Origin: Blautia sp.
GTDB taxonomy: Bacteria; Bacillota; Clostridia; Lachnospirales; Lachnospiraceae
Length of the DNA stretch: 64,000 nt
NCBI GenBank assembly: GCA_023664455.1
Contig: JAMPFM010000005.1
Coordinates: forward strand, 1 to 64,000
Direction: 5' to 3'
Shown: piece after piece, positions 37,039 through 44,784 of the stretch
How the letters are laid out: each line of letters starts with the position of its first letter
Numbering within the stretch: position 1 is the stretch's first letter
Notes under the pieces: generated by a model
Told to the model about the DNA's origin: nothing
The model's input: the letters and a program-made list of their open reading frames with translations, nothing else
Databases searched by the model: none
Translations under genes and position numbers: made by a program

Positions 37039-38703
37039 TTATTTTATTTCATCAGACACAGATTTCATCAGATGTAGTTTTTTCGCGATACGCACCAGCA
37101 TCGCTCCTTTGGGGAAATTCAGCAGCTCGGACTCTTCCACCGCTCCCAGCCTGATAATGAGGACAAAATAAACCATCACAGCAGCCCCTATCGCCACAAG
37201 CAACGAAATTCGGTTCAGGTTTATGAGATAATAGACGCCCTGATAAACGCCGTATGCCACGATACCCATGCAGACAGCGGCGATTCCGGGTTTCAGATAG
37301 GTCTTAATAACATCTTCACGATACCGCAGATATCTTTTGACTGCGGCATGGTTTAAAATACACATAATCAGGGAATAAACGATATTCGCCACCGCCAGCG
37401 CACTCAGATTTAAGTCCGTGTACAAAAGCAGCGCCGCCAGAATCCCTGTCTGTAAGACAAGCGATATCGAGGCATGGACGACCGGAAGATTGACCTTACC
37501 CATCCCCTGCAGGACAGCGTTGGTCAAAGTGGACAGACCATAGAAAATAACGGTGACGGCAAGAATCCTAAGCAGCCCTGCCGCCGTATCCAGCGCCTCC
37601 TTCTGCGGAAAGATAAACTGAACGATGGGTTTGGGCAGTACAAACAGACCAACCGCACAGGGAATCGCCAGAAGCATCGTAAGCTGAATCGCCTGTCCCA
37701 CCTTATGCCTGGTCTCTTTCTTATTGCCGACTGCAAAAGAAGAGGCAATCCCCGGTATCGAAGCGGAAGACATAGAAGAGGCAATCGCAATCGGGATATT
37801 GACAATGGATATCGCCTGGGTTGCAAAAATGCCATACTGAATCGCTGCCGTAGACTGATCCATTTCCGCCACATACTTCATGACTTTCTTATAGATAGTC
37901 ATATTGACCGCCGTAGAACAATTATAAATGAAAGTGCTTAGAATAAATGGGGTAACGGTTGTTATTATTATTTTAAAAATTTCCTGATAGCTTTCTAGAT
38001 GGGTTGTATGGTCCCTCTGGATTCTTTTTCGGAAAAAACTGCCGTTTAACCGATACATGCCGAACATAAAAAGAAGCGCTGTCAAAACGCCGGCGCCCGT
38101 TCCTAATGCACTGCCAGAAGCGCCGTAAATCGCCTTCGTCGTATCGCCTTTATCCGCCACCGTGCCGATTAACAGATACGCCGCCAGCATACTGACCACT
38201 GCATTCAAAAGCTGTTCCAATACCTGGGAAATCGAGGTGTGGACCATAGAACCGTGCGCCTGAAAATACCCTCTCAGAACGCCTAATAGCCCGGAAAAAA
38301 AAATAGTCGGCGCAAACACGCGCAACACCATGACCGCATTACTTTCCACCAGGAAAGAGGCAGCAAAAAACGTCAGAATAGACGCAATTCCCCCTACCAC
38401 AATGACATAAATCAGCGCACACTGAAATACCCTCTGGGCATTTCGATATTCTTTATAAGCCAATCGCTGCGCAATGACTTTTGAAATGGCAGAGGGTATA
38501 CTATACGAAGAAACCAATAAAATAATGGTATAAATATTAATGGCGCTGCTATAATATCCGTTTCCTTCCAGTCCAATGATACTGGTTAAAGGACTGCGAT
38601 ATAACAAACCAATGATTTTAACGATAATGCCGGCTGTCGCAAGGATGCCGGCCTGAAGCACAAAACTATCCTTCTTCTTCTGTTGTGCCATATTCGTTTC
38701 CAT
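37039..38703 (-). CDS. Polysaccharide biosynthesis flippase (MOP superfamily, YtgP/SpoVB-like)
   Basis: The 554-residue protein has about 14 transmembrane helices and the N-terminal motif AGILATAGIIVKIIGLLYRSPLTSIIG common to the MurJ-type flippases of Firmicutes. Likely job: flipping lipid-linked cell wall precursors. It is 6 bp downstream of glgA, but the two functions are not obviously related. Confidence 0.85.
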   Translation of the reverse strand: METNMAQQKKKDSFVLQAGILATAGIIVKIIGLLYRSPLTSIIGLEGNGYYSSAINIYTIILLVSSYSIPSAISKVIAQRLAYKEYRNAQRVFQCALIYVIVVGGIASILTFFAASFLVESNAVMVLRVFAPTIFFSGLLGVLRGYFQAHGSMVHTSISQVLEQLLNAVVSMLAAYLLIGTVADKGDTTKAIYGASGSALGTGAGVLTALLFMFGMYRLNGSFFRKRIQRDHTTHLESYQEIFKIIITTVTPFILSTFIYNCSTAVNMTIYKKVMKYVAEMDQSTAAIQYGIFATQAISIVNIPIAIASSMSSASIPGIASSFAVGNKKETRHKVGQAIQLTMLLAIPCAVGLFVLPKPIVQFIFPQKEALDTAAGLLRILAVTVIFYGLSTLTNAVLQGMGKVNLPVVHASISLVLQTGILAALLLYTDLNLSALAVANIVYSLIMCILNHAAVKRYLRYREDVIKTYLKPGIAAVCMGIVAYGVYQGVYYLINLNRISLLVAIGAAVMVYFVLIIRLGAVEESELLNFPKGAMLVRIAKKLHLMKSVSDEIK

Positions 38704-38709
38704 CCATCC

Positions 38710-40155
38710 TTAGCCGATTAGCCAATCATACATTTCCTGATATTTCCTTGCGGATACATGCCATGAGAAATCCATCGCCATAGCACGGTCCACGATTTTG
38801 TTCCATTCCCGTTTATAATCATAATAAATGCGTTCCGCGTACCGGATTGTATTTAACATATCATGCGCATTATAATTCTGGAAGCTAAATCCTGTGCCAG
38901 TGCTCTCATACTCATTATATGGCTGCACGGTATCCTTCAGACCGCCTGTCTCACGGACAATCGGAACGGTTCCATAGCGTAAGGACATCAACTGGCTAAG
39001 TCCGCAGGGTTCAAACAATGACGGCATTAAAAAGGCGTCGCTTGATGCATAAATCTTATGGGACAACGCATCAGAGTAATAAATATTGGCAGAAACTTTG
39101 CCATGATATTTCCAGTCAAAATGACGGAACATATTCTCATACTGCTCTTCACCAGTTCCCAGCACTACAATCTGCACATTATCCTGACAGAGTTCATCCA
39201 TCACATAGGAAATCAAATCAAAGCCTTTCTGTCCCGTCAGTCTGGATACGATACCAATCATCATCGCTTTATCGTCCCGGTTTAATCCCAGCTCTTCCTG
39301 CAGCGCCCGTTTATTTTTGACTTTTTCTTTACGGAAATTCACTGCATTATAGGAATGCGCAATATGTTTGTCCGTTTCAGGATTAAATTCATCATAGTCG
39401 ATACCGTTTACAATCCCGCGCAAATCATGGTTACGCGCACACAACAGACCGTCTAAGCCTTCCCCATAAAAGGCTGTCTTAATTTCCTCAGCATAGGTAT
39501 CGCTGACCGTCGTAATCGCGTCCGCATAAACGAGACCGCCTTTTAACAGATTGGCGTCCTTATAGGCTTCCAATTTATCCGAGGTAAAGAAATAGCCCGG
39601 CAGACCGGTAATCTCTTTTACTTCCTTCACACTCCATTTTCCCTGGAATTTCAGGTTATGGATTGTCATGACAGTCTTAATTCCCCGGTAAAACTCGCCA
39701 CCCTGGAATCTTTCTTTCAAATAGACCGGAATCAGACCGGTCTGCCAGTCATGGCAATGTATCAGATCCGGACGAAAATCAATCACTGGCAGAATGGACA
39801 ACGCCGCTTTGCAGAAATACGCATATTTCTCGATTTCAAACAAAGCATTATCACTATACGGTCTGAATCCATTGAAATACCCTTCATTGTCGATTAAATA
39901 GTATTTCACACCGTCTACTTCCGCTTCCATAATGCCCACATATTCATTCCGCCAATGGAAATCCATATAAAAATGAGTCCTGTACTGCAGCCTATCCTTC
40001 ATTTCCTGTGTCATACAGTTGTATTTCGGAATGATAACCCTTACGTCAAAGTACTCTTTATCAATGCACTTGGGCAAAGAGCCTACCACATCCGCCAAAC
40101 CGCCCGTTTTGATAAACGGTACACCTTCCGACGCAACAAACAAAACCTTCTTCAT
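38710..40155 (-). CDS. glgA: Glycogen synthase (ADP-glucose type)
   Basis: Extends alpha-1,4-glucan from ADP-glucose. The GT5 protein of about 481 residues has the KTGGLADV nucleotide-sugar motif near residue 15, HCHDWQTGL, GIVSRLTGQKG and the C-terminal EPCGLSQL motif. The ATG at 40155 (MKKVLFVASE) has GGAGGG 7 nt before it; a longer frame begins at 40173. No other glg genes adjoin. Confidence 0.93.
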   Translation of the reverse strand: MKKVLFVASEGVPFIKTGGLADVVGSLPKCIDKEYFDVRVIIPKYNCMTQEMKDRLQYRTHFYMDFHWRNEYVGIMEAEVDGVKYYLIDNEGYFNGFRPYSDNALFEIEKYAYFCKAALSILPVIDFRPDLIHCHDWQTGLIPVYLKERFQGGEFYRGIKTVMTIHNLKFQGKWSVKEVKEITGLPGYFFTSDKLEAYKDANLLKGGLVYADAITTVSDTYAEEIKTAFYGEGLDGLLCARNHDLRGIVNGIDYDEFNPETDKHIAHSYNAVNFRKEKVKNKRALQEELGLNRDDKAMMIGIVSRLTGQKGFDLISYVMDELCQDNVQIVVLGTGEEQYENMFRHFDWKYHGKVSANIYYSDALSHKIYASSDAFLMPSLFEPCGLSQLMSLRYGTVPIVRETGGLKDTVQPYNEYESTGTGFSFQNYNAHDMLNTIRYAERIYYDYKREWNKIVDRAMAMDFSWHVSARKYQEMYDWLIG

Positions 40156-40311
40156 GAAATAACCCTCCAACATCCTGTAATAAAGTTACCCTACTAAAAG
40201 ATTCTTCCCCGGCGCCACTTCTTAGCATGGCTCCATTTTAGTCACTTTAGTAATTATACCTCATTTTTGATAGTAATAAAAGGATTAATTTCCAAATAAT
40301 TGATAAATTGT

Positions 40312-40842
40312 CTATGAATGATAATAGCCGTGGTACTGTAAACGGATTTTATCGGCAATCAGGGCGATAAATTCGGAGTTGGTAGGCTTGCCTTTTCCCG
40401 TATTAATCGTATAACCGAAGAGTGCGTCTAACGTTTCCATCTTTCCCCTGGACCATGCCACTTCAATGGCATGTCTGATGGCGCGTTCTACCCGGCTTGG
40501 CGTCGTCTGATATTTTGCCGCGATGGTCGGATAGAGGATTTTGGTAATGGAACCTAACATTTCTACATCTTCTACCGACATCATGATGGCTTCCCGCAGA
40601 TACTGATAGCCTTTGATATGCGCGGGCACGCCGATTTCATGTATCATATTCGTCACTTCTCTCTCCAGACCATGCGCATCCGCTTCCTGCTCTGTATCGG
40701 GTATTCTGGCATAAGCGGTATCCTGTCTGCCCGATGGCACCGTAATCATAATCTGAAATTCTCTATCCCCACTCATCAGATTATTCAATATCTGATACAC
40801 TTTCTCATTATCTCTTGTTACGGTTAAATTCAACTGTTCCAT
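40312..40842 (-). CDS. Stand-alone Spo0A C-terminal (DNA-binding) domain protein
   Basis: Residues about 65-170 of this 176-residue protein are a near-perfect Spo0A effector domain ([57 protein letters not shown]). The first 60 residues are not a receiver domain: there is no acidic pocket or phospho-Asp. It should bind 0A-box DNA without phosphorylation control. It may be a truncated spo0A, whose usual place is right after spoIVB, or a paralogue with its own job. AGTGGAGGAAG precedes the ATG. Confidence 0.85.
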   Translation of the reverse strand: MEQLNLTVTRDNEKVYQILNNLMSGDREFQIMITVPSGRQDTAYARIPDTEQEADAHGLEREVTNMIHEIGVPAHIKGYQYLREAIMMSVEDVEMLGSITKILYPTIAAKYQTTPSRVERAIRHAIEVAWSRGKMETLDALFGYTINTGKGKPTNSEFIALIADKIRLQYHGYYHS

Positions 40843-41002
40843 AGACTTCCTCCACTTTTACATATTTCTCTTATCTTTCCCCGGAAATAACAGGATTCTC
40901 TATTATTTCCGGCTCTTTGATAACAATATTATAAACAATGCCGGAGTTCTATGGAATATTTAGGCATCGCATTACCAAAACCGCTTCTTAATGGAAAACT
41001 TT

Positions 41003-41935
41003 TTATTGCAGTTCAAAGGTAATAAATAGTTCTTCCCTGTCCGGATCTTCTTTCCCTTCTGCACCCGCTTCGGCACAAGTCATGATACAACTGCCCACCA
41101 GGACATCCTCAGATTTTGACGTACCATCGGCATAATTGACAGTACAGGTGATTACTGTGTGATTCAGCATCTTTTGATATCCAGTATTCGTATTTTCCAA
41201 CGTATTTTGAAATATCAGCGTTTTCAATTCCCCATTATCCGGGCACACGTTACAAATATTAATCCAGGTATCCTCCGCCGCCTGCTTCTGATAATCCAGT
41301 GTAAAAGATTGATACAAAGCCGTCTCAAAAGTACGCGATGCTTCTTCTTCCGTGTCTAAATTATCATCCCCGCCGATGATTCCGGTATTTAACTCTCCAT
41401 CGTAGGGCTGCCCGTCGATAATGATACTGCTGCCCTTTGGCTGGACAATCTGGAAGGCGCCTTGATTAATGCTGTATGTAACGCTTTCAATACCATTACC
41501 CTGACAAGTAAACGGCACATTAATACAAAATGCTACACCGCCCTCTTCTATCTCTTCAACCACCCAACTGCCTGCATATTTCTGCGGAAGAACGGAACCG
41601 TCACTAATCATTTGCACCGGCTGATTTTTTTCAAGCTCCGAGGACATGACCTTGAGGGTAAAAGTATTCTCAGTAACGGAAAAATCTTCACTATCCACCA
41701 TTTCTCCGGCAACCAAAGAATCTTCATTTTTCATCATTTTTACCATAATACTCGATAGCAGCATGAGTACCACACAGGCAGCGGCTATCGCATAGATACT
41801 TTTTTTACTATTATTTCGTTCTCTTTTCATGGTATGTTCTCCTTCCTCTTTGATAGTCAAAAAGGCGGCGTCCATCTTTTTAAGAACCACTTCCGGCACA
41901 TCGATATCGTATAAAAAAACATTGTCTTTCCCCAT
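41003..41935 (-). CDS. Probable anti-sigma factor/membrane partner of the ECF sigma factor
   Basis: The protein of about 310 residues starts at the ATG at 41935 (MGKDNVFLYD), 2 bp after the sigma gene stop, with GAGAGGG upstream. A cytoplasmic N-terminus of about 45 residues, one transmembrane helix (SIYAIAAACVVLMLLSSIMV) and an external domain of about 240 residues fit an anti-sigma or sensor design. I do not recognise the external domain (DUF4179-like in layout). Confidence 0.7.
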   Translation of the reverse strand: MGKDNVFLYDIDVPEVVLKKMDAAFLTIKEEGEHTMKRERNNSKKSIYAIAAACVVLMLLSSIMVKMMKNEDSLVAGEMVDSEDFSVTENTFTLKVMSSELEKNQPVQMISDGSVLPQKYAGSWVVEEIEEGGVAFCINVPFTCQGNGIESVTYSINQGAFQIVQPKGSSIIIDGQPYDGELNTGIIGGDDNLDTEEEASRTFETALYQSFTLDYQKQAAEDTWINICNVCPDNGELKTLIFQNTLENTNTGYQKMLNHTVITCTVNYADGTSKSEDVLVGSCIMTCAEAGAEGKEDPDREELFITFELQ

Positions 41936-41937
41936 GC

Positions 41938-42456
41938 TTATCCCTCTCTTTCCATCCCATAATAGCATTCTGCAAGTTTCTTCCGCCCTCGGTGAAGTCT
42001 CGTCTGCACCGTACTCTTAGGCATTTTTAAAATTCTTGCAATCTCTTCAATATGGTAGCCTTCACTATAAAACATTGTCAGTATGATACGATATTTTTCA
42101 TCCAATGTCTGGAGCGCTTCTTTCAATTCAAGATTATACTCATCATAGACCGCCACTTCTTCATACTCTTCCAAAGCACAAATATGCTCCCTACTTTTCC
42201 GTATCTTATAGCATTTGTTTATCAGAATCCGAATCATCCATGTTTTAAAATATTGGACATATTTCAGCGTATCTATTTTATCCCAGCAGACAAGTACTGT
42301 ATCTTGCATTGCATCCGCCGCATCCTCATCATTCAGCAGAATCGCCAGCGCAACCCTATACATATCTTTCGTATAAAGCTGCATGAGTTCCATAAAAGCA
42401 TCCGCATCTTTTTGTTTCGCCTTTTTGACTAAATTTTCAATTGTATCGTCCTGCAT
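41938..42456 (-). CDS. RNA polymerase ECF-type sigma factor
   Basis: The 172-residue protein has sigma region 2 (LYTKDMYRVALAILLNDEDAADAMQDTVLVCWDKI) and region 4 (EYRIILTMFYSEGYHIEEIARILKMPKSTVQTRLHRGRKKL). It forms a tight pair with the downstream membrane protein, the usual sigma/anti-sigma arrangement. The stimulus and targets are unknown. Confidence 0.92.
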   Translation of the reverse strand: MQDDTIENLVKKAKQKDADAFMELMQLYTKDMYRVALAILLNDEDAADAMQDTVLVCWDKIDTLKYVQYFKTWMIRILINKCYKIRKSREHICALEEYEEVAVYDEYNLELKEALQTLDEKYRIILTMFYSEGYHIEEIARILKMPKSTVQTRLHRGRKKLAECYYGMEREG

Positions 42457-42597
42457 GAAGCATTTCCTCCTGTGCGCCCAGTTGGTATAGGCAAAAAAGA
42501 GCGTCCTCTTTTCGTCCTACATCTATTAGATACCATATCCTGCCGAAAAATCCCATATTCGCTGAAAAACTTTTTTTGCGCCATTTATCGCTAATCT

Positions 42598-42642
42598 AAA
42601 GAAGAAGAAGCTTTCAACATATCTGTTAAAAGCTTCTTCTTT
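42598..42642 (-). terminator. Terminator after yoeB (copy of the one at 43511)
   Basis: AAAGAAGAAGAAGCTTT pairs with AAAGCTTCTTCTTT around CAACATATCTGTT. About 55 bp including the flank (GTATCTTATTCA) are repeated at 43511-43562. Confidence 0.7.
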
Positions 42643-42704
42643 GTATCTTATTCATGGCCACCAGATTTAAGTTATTTTGTTGGTAATTTCTGGCAATCTT
42701 ATTG

Positions 42705-42998
42705 CTATATTTTATCGTAATGCGACCACATGCGCACTATCTTCACCGTACCTTCATACTTTATGTTGTCTTCTTCAAATTCCCCGGCATACACCTGATA
42801 TACAAGCCTGTGCTGAATATTGATTCTCCGGGAAAAAAAGCCTTTCAGGTTGCCTACAAGCGGCTCATACGCAGGGGGCTTCTGAAATGGGTCACCCCTG
42901 ATGACTTCGATAAGTTCTTTTGCCTTTATTTCCAGTCCGGCTGATTTAAGGCTCGTGATATCTTTTGCCGCCTGTTTTGTATAGACTATCCTATACAA
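42705..42998 (-). CDS. YoeB/Txe-type mRNA interferase toxin
   Basis: The 97-residue RelE-superfamily protein has the YoeB layout: KDITSLKSAGL, an IRGDPFQKPPAYEPL segment, RRINIQHRLVYQV and the terminal catalytic MWSHYD. It would cut mRNA on the ribosome. The start is a TTG that directly follows the antitoxin stop (TGATTG). It is about 10 residues longer than E. coli YoeB. Confidence 0.88.
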   Translation of the reverse strand: MYRIVYTKQAAKDITSLKSAGLEIKAKELIEVIRGDPFQKPPAYEPLVGNLKGFFSRRINIQHRLVYQVYAGEFEEDNIKYEGTVKIVRMWSHYDKI

Positions 42999-43250
42999 TC
43001 ACCATTCCACCTCACTTTCAGACAGACATTCTTCAAACGGGGTGTTTCCTCCCACGATAATCGATTCCGCAAGTCCCGGCATAGAATTGAGATACAGCGT
43101 TTCCTGAATGGCATTCCAGTCATCCTCGCCGATAAGGACTCCGTTCTTCCCTCTTGAATTGGTTATTGTGACCGGCTCGCTGTTGTAATTAACATCTGCC
43201 AATAACTGGTATATATTTTCCCTTGCTTTGGTTACACTGATCGCTGACAT
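42999..43250 (-). CDS. YefM/Phd-type antitoxin
   Basis: The protein of about 83 residues starts at ATG 43250 (MSAISVTKARENIYQLLADV), 9 nt after AAGGAG; an ATG at 43259 is too close to that site. The N-terminal half is the Phd/YefM DNA-binding fold, and the acidic C-terminus (TPFEECLSESEVEW) should wrap the toxin. The promoter upstream carries a palindrome that it probably binds. Confidence 0.88.
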   Translation of the reverse strand: MSAISVTKARENIYQLLADVNYNSEPVTITNSRGKNGVLIGEDDWNAIQETLYLNSMPGLAESIIVGGNTPFEECLSESEVEW

Positions 43251-43274
43251 GAGTATCATCTCCTTCTTCCATTA

Positions 43275-43303
43275 ATTGTAGCGTACGCTATGGCGTACGT
43301 CAA
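43275..43303 (-). promoter_or_regulatory. yefM-yoeB promoter with operator palindrome
   Basis: On the minus strand TTGACG (43298-43303), a 17-bp spacer and TACAAT (43275-43280). The spacer holds GTACGC-TATG-GCGTAC (43283-43298), well placed for autorepression. Confidence 0.75.
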
Positions 43304-43345
43304 TATTATGTTATGCGTTTTCGGCAATTTTATCACGCATATTAT

Positions 43346-43460
43346 ACTGCACCAGCATATTCTCAATAAAAATCCCATATCCGCTCGTATCGTCCTGTAC
43401 CAAGACATGGGTGACTGCGCCGACTAATTTACCGTTTTGGATAATGGGGCTGCCGCTCAT
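43346..43460 (-). pseudogene. Copy of the spoIVB 3' end (tail A)
   Basis: These 115 bp match the last 115 bp of intact spoIVB (57751-57865) with six differences and no gaps. They read [19 protein letters not shown] and onward to FIENMLVQ, then continue out of the repeat for 11 codons to a TAA at 43311. The match breaks exactly at the GMSGSP codons on one side and near the spoIVB stop on the other. It lies between yefM and an insertion-sequence-like end. Confidence 0.85.
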
Positions 43461-43493
43461 GGATATGTCAAAACTGGTGTAAAAACTTTTTCC
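43461..43493. mobile_element. Putative insertion-sequence end joined to spoIVB tail A
   Basis: GGATATGTCAAAACTGGTGT then AAAAACTTTTTCC directly abuts the spoIVB copy. The same junction is present at 55596-55629 but not in intact spoIVB. The TGTCAAAACTGGTGTAAA character resembles terminal repeats of IS256-family elements as I recall them; no transposase or partner end is in the window. Confidence 0.45.
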
Positions 43494-43510
43494 ATTTTTT
43501 GAAAAACTTC

Positions 43511-43550
43511 AAAAGAAGCCTTCAACATATCTGTCAAAAGCTCCTCTTTT
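43511..43550 (-). terminator. Terminator after the JAMM/small-protein pair
   Basis: AAAAGAAG/CTCCTCTTTT arms are separated by TTCAACATATCTGTCAAAAG; a diverged copy of the hairpin at 42598. Confidence 0.6.
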
Positions 43551-43575
43551 GTACCTTATTCACAATCTTGTTTCA

Positions 43576-43773
43576 TCACACTTTCTGCTTTGGTCTTACA
43601 AGTTCGGCAAACTCTCCACCCAGAGAAGCAATAATCGCACGATTCTTCTCTATACTTTCATTGATTGCATCCCAATCCGGCACATACTTGCTTGTATCAA
43701 GTGAACCAGTAAAATAGGGCGGAATTGCAAGATCGTCCATTGTAATACATTCTTTATCATCTATTTTACTCAT
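43576..43773 (-). CDS. Small hypothetical protein (65 aa) paired with the JAMM gene
   Basis: AAGGAGG 7 nt before the ATG and an 11-bp gap to the upstream JAMM-domain gene show it is real and probably co-translated. The protein (MSKIDDKECITMDDLAIPPYF...) is acidic in its first half and has no membrane segment. I do not recognise it. Its size and position are those of a partner or inhibitor, which is only a guess. Confidence 0.7.
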   Translation of the reverse strand: MSKIDDKECITMDDLAIPPYFTGSLDTSKYVPDWDAINESIEKNRAIIASLGGEFAELVRPKQKV

Positions 43774-43784
43774 ACTGCACCTCC

Positions 43785-44381
43785 TTATTTATAATATAAT
43801 CCAACCTCATGGCATCTTCTCAGAAAACCTAATACAGCTTCATACATTTCCTCAACATTTTTACTTTCTCTACTTCTCTTGTTACACTCATTATACAGTA
43901 TTCCAGCCTTATTTTCATCATAATTCTTTTCTTTTTTGAGATAATGTATAGTTCCTTGATTAGATACAACTACCATATATTGAATAGCCCGGTATTTCAT
44001 CAATGAATATATATCTGTTAAAGAAAAAGTTTTCGTTGATGGATGGTTGTGTAATACAACAATTATTACATCTCCAACACTGTGAAGCAAATGGTAGGAA
44101 TATGTATCAGAACATATATTCACATCATGCTCTGTTCCATAAGCCACACCATATTTTCCTATGTCCCCTCTTTCCATATCCCAAGTAATTGCCACCTCAT
44201 TACTGTCATTTTCATTTTTCGCAAGAGTCAAAACAAGCCTTGCCAAACTCTGCATATTCTTATTTTGCTCTTCGGTTAATCCTTTATACTTTATAAATGG
44301 CACTTTTTTAATTGCCATCTCCGTAATGGAATACTTTTTGCTCCTCACTTTTGCCTGTCGTAAATCATTTTCATTGCTCAT
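43785..44381 (-). CDS. JAMM/RadC-like metallopeptidase-domain protein
   Basis: The protein of about 198 residues has the JAB/MPN+ zinc motif: an upstream Glu (EVAITWDMERGD region), then HNHPST....FSLTDI, i.e. HxHPS followed by S and D at RadC-like spacing. Such domains cut isopeptide or peptide bonds, or in RadC are of unknown role. The N-terminal 50 residues are basic. The start overlaps the 3' end of a serine recombinase relic (TGA at 44371-44373), so it once followed a recombinase gene in a mobile element. Confidence 0.7.
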   Translation of the reverse strand: MSNENDLRQAKVRSKKYSITEMAIKKVPFIKYKGLTEEQNKNMQSLARLVLTLAKNENDSNEVAITWDMERGDIGKYGVAYGTEHDVNICSDTYSYHLLHSVGDVIIVVLHNHPSTKTFSLTDIYSLMKYRAIQYMVVVSNQGTIHYLKKEKNYDENKAGILYNECNKRSRESKNVEEMYEAVLGFLRRCHEVGLYYK

Positions 44382-44520
44382 TCCCTGCACTCTCCATTTT
44401 CATTTCATCTTTGTACTTCCAAAAGATTTCTACCACCCCGTCCGGCATGGCAACCACTTTTTGAACAAATGCAGAAAGCATATCTTCTGAAAGCTTCTGT
44501 CCCTTAAATCCACAAAACAA
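44371..44520 (-). pseudogene. C-terminal relic of a serine recombinase
   Basis: About 49 codons are left, including KLSEDMLSAFVQKVVAMPDG and VVEIFWKYKDEM, the usual closing segment of large serine recombinases of Firmicute transposons. A stop codon lies just upstream and the catalytic and recombinase domains are gone. The frame ends within the start of the JAMM gene. Confidence 0.55.
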
Positions 44521-44545
44521 TTAACTTTCTTTGCTTTCATTGTGG

Positions 44546-44769
44546 CTATCCTGTAAACCTGTCCACTATCCCATTACATTTCTCACCAACTTCTGCAAGA
44601 TGTTTTCATAAGGTTTCTGACAAAAACATATACAAATAAATGCCCCTGTGCTTTTCCTCTAAGAACGCTGCTGCCTCCTGCCATATTTACCAATTTGATA
44701 CTCCACTACATCCGAAAATTTGAGATCAAGAATCAGATAATCGCTTTTCCTGTGATATGCAATTTTCAT
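44546..44769 (-). pseudogene. TnpV-like transposon protein relic
   Basis: The first frame reads DYLILDLKF...EYQIGKYGRRQQRS and then stops. The next frame continues FLEEKHRGIYLYMFLSETL, a stop, then KHLAEVGEKCN. Together they recall TnpV of Tn4451-type transposons, broken by one frameshift and one nonsense codon. It begins only 15 bp from the trailer end of the CRISPR array. Confidence 0.5.
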
Positions 44770-44784
44770 ATACTGATTCGTGAA

